Shown piece after piece: positions 59,245 to 64,000 of a DNA stretch of 64,000 bases. The DNA comes from Homoserinibacter sp. YIM 151385 (GTDB lineage Bacteria; Actinomycetota; Actinomycetes; Actinomycetales; Microbacteriaceae), in NCBI RefSeq assembly GCF_027912415.1, contig NZ_CP115175.1, forward strand, positions 2,666,001 through 2,730,000. Direction: 5' to 3'. The translations under genes and the position numbers were made by a program. Under the pieces are notes generated by a model. That model was not told the DNA's origin and searched no databases. It saw only the letters and a list, made by a program, of their open reading frames with translations. The number at the start of each line of letters is the position of its first letter. The stretch's first letter is position 1.

Positions 59245-61035
59245 GGGACGCGGGGCCTCCTCGGGGGCCGAGTCGTCCGCATCCGTGGAGGGATCCGGCG
59301 GATCGGCGCTGGGGACGAGAGGCAGGCTGACCCGGAAGGTGGCACCGCCGCCCGGCGTCTCGAGCACCTCGACGTGACCGTGGTGGTTCTGCACGATGCC
59401 CGCCACGATCGCGAGCCCGAGACCCGAGCCGCCCGTGTCGCGGGTGCGCGAGGTGTCGGCCCGCCAGAAGCGCTGGAAGATCTTCTCGCGCAGCTGGGGC
59501 GGGATCCCCTCGCCGTGGTCGACGATCGAGATCGCGCCGAAGCCCGCCTCGGTGTCGACGTCGACCTCCAGCTCGATGGGCGTCCCGGGTGCCGTGTACC
59601 GGGTGGCGTTCGTGATGAGGTTCGTCACGACCTGGCGGATCTTGTTCTCGTCGGCGAGGACGACCGGCCCGGCGTCGGGCAGGCGCGTCCGCGGCGAGCT
59701 CGGCAGCATCTCGCCGCCCGAGGCCGAGGAGGCGCGCGGACGGCGACGGCCGCGCAGACGGGCCCAGGTCGCCCCGGCGAAGGCGCGCGCGGCGCCGGTC
59801 GCCCCTGCGGCTCCCGTGGCCGCGGTCGCGCCGGTCGCCGCGGTCGCGTTCTCCGGCAGCGGCAGATCGATCGGGTTGGGCTCGCCGTCCGAGATCGTGA
59901 TGACCTCCGACTCGAGCCGCAGCTCGTCGCGGGGGACCACCACCGTGATGACGCGGTCCTTGTTCGAGGCGCTCGCATCCAGTGCCGCGTCCTGTGCGAT
60001 CGGGAGGAGGTCGACGGGCGCGAGATCCGGCTCCTTCGCCTCGTCGAGCCGGGCGAGCTCGAGCAGGTCCTCGACGAGCCCGCCCATGCGGATCGCCTCG
60101 CGCTCGATGCGGTCCATCGCCTGCGCGACGTCCTCGGGCTTCTGGATGGCGCCCATCCGGTACAGCTCGGCGTAGCCGCGGAGCGACACGAGGGGGGTGC
60201 GGAGCTCGTGGCTCGCGTCGCCGATGAAGCGGCGCATCTGGTCGATCGAGCGCGCGCGATCCGCGAAGGCGCGGTCGATGCGCGCGAGCATGGTGTTGAG
60301 CGAGCGGTTGAGCCGTCCGACCTCGGTGTTGGGCGTCGCGCCGCCGAGGCGCTGGCTGTAGTCGCCCGCCGCGAAGCGCGCCGCCGTGCGCTCGACATCG
60401 CGCAGGGGCGAGAAGGTGCTCGTCACGAGCAGCTGCGTCATGGCCGCGCCGAGCACCACGACCGCGAGCGCGAAGCCGAAGAAGATGATCGCGAAGTTGC
60501 CGATCGTGTTCTCGGTGCCCCGCAGCGACGCCCCGACCAGCAGGACGCCGACCTCGGCCGATCCCGTCGTCGAGTCGGTGATCTTGAGCGGGTAGGCCAT
60601 GAGCCGCCACTCGATCGAGCGGTCCTCCGAGAGCAGCGTGAAGCCGCCCGGGCGGCCGAGGACGCCCTCCACGTCGAGTCGGCGGATGTCGGGCGCGAGG
60701 CTCTCCTGCCCGCGCGGGAGGTTGTCGTTCTCGCGGACCCCGTCGCTGCCGATCGCGGCGAGGTAGTACGGGTTGAGGCTCGAGGATCGCTCCTCGTCGC
60801 CGAAGGTGTTCGTGCCGCCGAGATCGAGCTGCTGGCCGTCGCCGTAGCGCTCCGCGAGCTCCTGATAGGTGCTCTTGATCTCCTCGTCCTTCTGGCTCAG
60901 CAGATAGGCCCGCAGCACGTTCATCGTGCCGACGCCCGCCACCGTGAGCCCGAAGGTCAGGAGGAGGACCGTGACCCCGGTGATCTTGGTGCGGAGGGAG
61001 ATGCCGTTCCACCAGCGGTCGAACGACGAGTGCAT
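59242..61035 (-). CDS. Sensor histidine kinase (TcrY/MprB-like)
   Basis: This membrane kinase of 597 residues has transmembrane helix 1 at about 15-38, an extracellular sensor of about 120 residues and helix 2 near 185-205. HAMP follows, then the H-box IGDASHELRTPLVSLRGY and ATPase boxes NLITNATRYT, DHGEGIPPQ and GSGLGLAIVAG. An unusual Ala/Thr/Gly-rich insertion (about 425-475, with AATGATAATGAAGATGAARA repeats) interrupts the ATPase domain between the first strands and the N-box. The ATG at 61035 is preferred to a TTG three codons upstream. It lies 12 bases after the response regulator gene in the same operon. Confidence 0.88.
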   Translation of the reverse strand: MHSSFDRWWNGISLRTKITGVTVLLLTFGLTVAGVGTMNVLRAYLLSQKDEEIKSTYQELAERYGDGQQLDLGGTNTFGDEERSSSLNPYYLAAIGSDGVRENDNLPRGQESLAPDIRRLDVEGVLGRPGGFTLLSEDRSIEWRLMAYPLKITDSTTGSAEVGVLLVGASLRGTENTIGNFAIIFFGFALAVVVLGAAMTQLLVTSTFSPLRDVERTAARFAAGDYSQRLGGATPNTEVGRLNRSLNTMLARIDRAFADRARSIDQMRRFIGDASHELRTPLVSLRGYAELYRMGAIQKPEDVAQAMDRIEREAIRMGGLVEDLLELARLDEAKEPDLAPVDLLPIAQDAALDASASNKDRVITVVVPRDELRLESEVITISDGEPNPIDLPLPENATAATGATAATGAAGATGAARAFAGATWARLRGRRRPRASSASGGEMLPSSPRTRLPDAGPVVLADENKIRQVVTNLITNATRYTAPGTPIELEVDVDTEAGFGAISIVDHGEGIPPQLREKIFQRFWRADTSRTRDTGGSGLGLAIVAGIVQNHHGHVEVLETPGGGATFRVSLPLVPSADPPDPSTDADDSAPEEAPRP

Positions 61036-61047
61036 GGTGGCCAAGAG

Positions 61048-61740
61048 CTACGCCTTGGCCGCCTTGAGCATGTAGCCGAAACCGCGCTTGGTCTGGATCA
61101 TGGGCTCGGCCGAGTGGGTGTCGAGCTTGCGTCGCAGATACGAGATGTAGGACTCGACGATGCCGGCGTCGCCGTTGAAGTCGTACTCCCAGACGTGGTC
61201 GAGGATCTGGGCCTTCGAGAGCACGCGGTTCGGGTTGAGCATGAGGTAGCGCAGCAGCTTGAACTCGGTGGGGGAGAGCTCGACGGCGATGTCGCCGACG
61301 GTGACCTCGTGCGTGTCCTGATCCATGGTGAGCTCGCCGACCCGGATGACCGCGTCCTCCTCGTCGTGCATGGTGCGGCGGAGGATCGCCTTGATGCGCG
61401 CGACGATCTCGTCGAGCGAGAAGGGCTTCGTGACGTAGTCGTCGCCGCCGACGGTGAGGCCCGTGATCTTGTCCTCGGTGTCGTCCTTCGCGGTGAGGAA
61501 GAGGATGGGCGCGGTGTAGCCGGAGGCGCGGAGGCGCTTCGTGACGCCGAAGCCGTTCATGTCGGGGAGCATGACGTCGAGGATGATGAGGTCCGGCTCC
61601 TCCTCGAGGACCGCCGAGATGGCCTGGGCGCCGTTCGAGACCGCGCGGACGGCGAAGCCGGCGAAGCGGAGGCTCGTGGTGAGCAGGTCGCGGATGTTGG
61701 GCTCGTCGTCGACGATGAGGATCTTGGGTCCGTCGGTCAT
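61048..61740 (-). CDS. OmpR-family response regulator (TcrX/MprA-like)
   Basis: This 230-residue regulator has a receiver domain with Asp11-Asp12, phosphoacceptor Asp55 in IILDVMLPDMNGFG, Thr in LFLTAKDD and Lys in VTKPFSLDE. The winged helix contains PTEFKLLRYLMLNPNRVLSK and the recognition region VESYISYLRRKLD. It is the first gene of a two-component operon. GATACT on the minus strand ends six bases before the ATG, suggesting a leaderless start. Confidence 0.92.
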   Translation of the reverse strand: MTDGPKILIVDDEPNIRDLLTTSLRFAGFAVRAVSNGAQAISAVLEEEPDLIILDVMLPDMNGFGVTKRLRASGYTAPILFLTAKDDTEDKITGLTVGGDDYVTKPFSLDEIVARIKAILRRTMHDEEDAVIRVGELTMDQDTHEVTVGDIAVELSPTEFKLLRYLMLNPNRVLSKAQILDHVWEYDFNGDAGIVESYISYLRRKLDTHSAEPMIQTKRGFGYMLKAAKA

Positions 61741-61827
61741 GGACCCAGTATCTGCAGGTTCGCTGGAGCTTTCCTGGGAGCCGTGCGGATGCCGTGGGAC
61801 GGCGGTGGGGCGGCGGTCGGACAGCCC

Positions 61828-62421
61828 TCAGCGCACGACCCGGTAGCGGACGTGCGTCGTCAGCGAGACCGGGCGGATGTCGATCAGCTCGAGCTGCTGC
61901 GGCTCGACGCCCTCGAAGAGCCGCTCGCCCGAGCCGAGCAGGTACGGCGCGATCTGCAGGTGCAGCTCGTCGACGAGCCCCGCGCGCAGATACTGGTTCG
62001 TCGTCGCGGGGCCGCCGGCGATGTGCACCGGGCGCTCGCCCGCCGCATCCCGCGCCCGCTCGAGCGCCGCGTGGATGCCGTCCGTGACGAAGTGGAAGGT
62101 CGTGTCGCCGAGCGCGAGCGGCTCGCGCTCGTGATGCGTGAGGACGAACACGGGCGCGTGGTACGGCGGCTCGGGGCCCCACCAGCCCTGCCAGTCGCCC
62201 GACCACGCGCCGCGCACCGGCCCGAACATGTTCCAGCCCATGATGTAGGCGCCGCCCGCGAGGATGCGCGCCTGCTCCTCGGTGTTCTCCTCGGGTGTCT
62301 CGAACATCCAGCGGTGGAGGGCCATGCCCGGGATGTCGCCCATGGGCGACTCCTCGGTCTGCCCGGGCCCCGCGCCGTAGCCGTCGAGCGAGAGGGACAT
62401 CGTCGCGTACACCGGGGACAT
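61828..62421 (-). CDS. Dihydrofolate-reductase-fold (RibD C-terminal) protein
   Basis: This protein of 197 residues has a DHFR/RibD-C fold: YATMSLSLDGYGAGPGQTEE at the N-terminus, the cofactor-binding PVHIAGGPATTNQYLRAGLV, and the C-terminal RVRYRVVR strand. These proteins are often annotated as deaminase-reductases with unknown substrate. The ATG at 62421 is preferred to an upstream GTG (62430) because TAGCGT (62429-62434 on the minus strand) ends seven bases before it. Confidence 0.87.
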   Translation of the reverse strand: MSPVYATMSLSLDGYGAGPGQTEESPMGDIPGMALHRWMFETPEENTEEQARILAGGAYIMGWNMFGPVRGAWSGDWQGWWGPEPPYHAPVFVLTHHEREPLALGDTTFHFVTDGIHAALERARDAAGERPVHIAGGPATTNQYLRAGLVDELHLQIAPYLLGSGERLFEGVEPQQLELIDIRPVSLTTHVRYRVVR

Positions 62422-62466
62422 GCGGGTCACGCTAGCCCCGTCGGGCCCGCGCGTCGAGGATGCCGC

Positions 62467-64000
62467 TCAGGCGGCGAGGTCGTGCGCGTCGAGGATCGTG
62501 TAGGCGTAGCCCTGCTCGGCGAGGAAGCGCTGACGGTTCTGCGCGAAGTCCTGGTCGACGGTGTCGCGCGCCACGAGCGTGTAGAAGCTCGCCGGGAGCC
62601 CCGACTCCTTCGGGCGGAGCAGGCGCCCGAGACGCTGCGCCTCCTCCTGCCGGGAGCCGAAGGAGCCCGAGACCTGGATGGCGACCGTCGCCTCCGGCAG
62701 GTCGACCGAGAAGTTCGCCACCTTGGAGACGACGAGCACCTTCGTCTCGCCCTCGCGGAACGACTGGTACAGCCGCTCGCGCTCGTCGACCGGCGTCGCG
62801 CCGGTCAGCTGGGGCGCATCCAGGGCCTCGGCCAGCTCCTCGATCTGGTCGAGGTACTGGCCGATCACGAGGATGCGCTCGCCCTCGTGCCTGGAGACGA
62901 GATCCCGCACGACGCCGAGCTTCGCGGGCGCGGTCGCGGCGAGGCGGTAGCGCTCGTCGTCGGCGCTCGCCGCGTACTCGAGCCGCTCGCTCGCGGGCAG
63001 GTCGATCCGCACCTCGTAGCAGGCGGCGGGCGAGATGTAGCCCTGCGCCTCGATCTCCTTCCACGGCGCATCGAAGCGCTTCGGGCCGATCAGGGAGAAG
63101 ACGTCCGACTCGCGGCCGTCCTCGCGCACGAGCGTCGCCGTGAGGCCGAGCCGGCGGCGGGCCTGGAGGTCGGCCGTCAGCTTGAAGACGGGCGCCGGCA
63201 GCAGATGGACCTCGTCGTAGACGATGAGGCCCCAGTCGAGGGCGTCGAGCAGCGCGAGGTGCGTGTACTCGCCCTTCCGGCGCGAGGTGAGGATCTGGTA
63301 GGTCGCGATCGTGACCGGCCTGATCTCCTTCACCTGACCCGAGTACTCGCCGATCTCATCCTCGGTGAGCGTCGTGCGCTTGAGGAGCTCGGCCCGCCAC
63401 TGGCGCGCGCTCACCGCGTTCGTCACGAGGATGAGGGTGTTCGTCGAGGCCTCGGCCATGGCGCCCGCGCCGACGATCGTCTTGCCCGCGCCGCAGGGGA
63501 GCACGACGACGCCCGAGCCGTGCGCGAAGAAGTTCTCGACCGCGGCCTGCTGGTACGGCCGCAGCGACCAGCCCTCCTCCTCGAGGTCGATCGGGTGGGC
63601 GGTGCCGGGCGTGTAGCCGGCCGTGTCCTCCGCGGGCCAGCCGAGCTTCAGGAGCTCCTGCTTGACCTGGCCGCGCGCCCACGGCTGCAGCGTCCACTCG
63701 GTCGAGGAGCGGCGGATGCCGAGGAGCGGCCCCAGCTTCGAGCTGCGGGTGATCTCGGCGAGCACCGCCGGGTCGGTCGAGCTGATGAGCAGCTCGCCGG
63801 GCTCGTCGCCCTCGCCCGCCTCGCGGCTGATGACGAGGCGACCGTAGCGGGCCACCGTCTCCTCGATGTCGACCGAGACCGTCTGCGGGACCGGGAACTT
63901 CGCGTAGTCGTCGAGCGTGCGGAGCATCTGCTCGGCCGTGTGGCCGGCCGCGCGGGCGTTCCAGAGCCCCAGGCGCGTGATCCGGTAGGTGTGCACGTGC
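62467..64000 (-). CDS. XPB/UvsW-type 3'-5' DNA helicase (N-terminus outside window)
   Basis: About 510 residues of an SF2 helicase are visible; the frame stays open to the window edge and the apparent GTG at 63996 is internal to the conserved HTYRITRLGLWNARAAG segment, so the true start lies beyond base 64000. Motifs: I LPCGAGKTIVGAG, II YDEVHLL (Asp-Glu-Val-His), III LGLTATLVRE and VI QRLGRLLRPKE. The Trp/Phe pairs of the thumb-like and damage-recognition regions are present. Actinobacterial XPB unwinds DNA 3' to 5' and is linked to repair; a nuclease partner (Bax1) is not in the window. Confidence 0.93.
   Translation of the reverse strand, partial: HVHTYRITRLGLWNARAAGHTAEQMLRTLDDYAKFPVPQTVSVDIEETVARYGRLVISREAGEGDEPGELLISSTDPAVLAEITRSSKLGPLLGIRRSSTEWTLQPWARGQVKQELLKLGWPAEDTAGYTPGTAHPIDLEEEGWSLRPYQQAAVENFFAHGSGVVVLPCGAGKTIVGAGAMAEASTNTLILVTNAVSARQWRAELLKRTTLTEDEIGEYSGQVKEIRPVTIATYQILTSRRKGEYTHLALLDALDWGLIVYDEVHLLPAPVFKLTADLQARRRLGLTATLVREDGRESDVFSLIGPKRFDAPWKEIEAQGYISPAACYEVRIDLPASERLEYAASADDERYRLAATAPAKLGVVRDLVSRHEGERILVIGQYLDQIEELAEALDAPQLTGATPVDERERLYQSFREGETKVLVVSKVANFSVDLPEATVAIQVSGSFGSRQEEAQRLGRLLRPKESGLPASFYTLVARDTVDQDFAQNRQRFLAEQGYAYTILDAHDLAA

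Overview
The window is a GC-rich (roughly 70 percent), densely packed chromosomal segment from an actinobacterium, most likely a member of the Microbacteriaceae. The evidence is the block mtrA-mtrB-lpqB-comF-hpf-secA, a DUF5719/DUF3499/manB block, a WhiB1-type regulator beside a PdtaS kinase, CarD beside a fused IspDF, DUF3263/LytR_C/cold-shock/groEL order, HrcA-type CIRCE sites, and an XPB-type helicase. It reads as core chromosome with a few accessory islands. No gene-free stretch exceeds 300 bases; the longest gaps (about 200 bases, at 22335-22545, 27819-28021, 29089-29288, 37502-37710, 55964-56173 and 56378-56583) hold promoters, operators or hairpins listed below.

Layout. 1-5311: 3' end of a DUF5719 envelope protein, a degenerate metallopeptidase-family protein, DUF3499, phosphomannomutase manB, and an RDD / SpoIIM-like membrane pair transcribed divergently from start codons less than 20 bases apart. 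5341-8287: an exported Arg/Gly/Asp-rich protein and a histidine kinase-response regulator operon that share the same operator-like dyad. 8288-13673: a five-gene overlapping operon (GPDPase-type membrane protein, DUF4129, DUF4350, MoxR, DUF58). 13791-22334: mtrAB-lpqB, comF, hpf, secA. 22546-28928: Rv3235-family protein, small unknown protein, BldC/AlpA-like HTH, SAF protein, CpaE-like ATPase, PdtaS, WhiB1, membrane protein, Bcp peroxiredoxin.

29016-30451: tRNA-Lys followed by a probable toxin-antitoxin pair (XRE protein plus DUF6036-type nucleotidyltransferase) under a perfect 22-bp palindrome. 30470-35872: hydrolase, RidA, two paralogous lipoproteins, and a D-amino-acid deaminase / N-acyl-D-amino-acid deacylase pair. 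35942-42728: a likely ethanolamine (or polyamine) catabolic cluster working through gamma-glutamylation: permease, glutamine-synthetase-like ligase, class I amidotransferase hydrolase, aldehyde dehydrogenase, SDR and a FadR-type regulator. 42789-51728: LpqE-like lipoprotein, carD, ispDF, GNAT, cysS, rlmB, DUF4032, sugar ABC ATPase, and a DsbA-fold membrane protein without the CXXC motif. 51833-64000: tRNA-Thr, DMT transporter, nitroreductase-msrB, DUF2332, DUF3263, LytR_C, cold-shock protein, groEL with two CIRCE elements, lipoprotein, WXG100 protein, a TcrXY-like two-component system, a DHFR-fold protein and the XPB helicase (N-terminus cut by the window end).

A recurrent feature is a TANNNT -10 hexamer ending 6-8 bases before the start codon with no ribosome-binding site, which points to many leaderless transcripts. 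The most interesting accessory parts are the shared-operator two-component system with its Arg/Gly/Asp-rich exported partner, the tRNA-adjacent nucleotidyltransferase toxin-antitoxin pair, and the gamma-glutamyl amine pathway.
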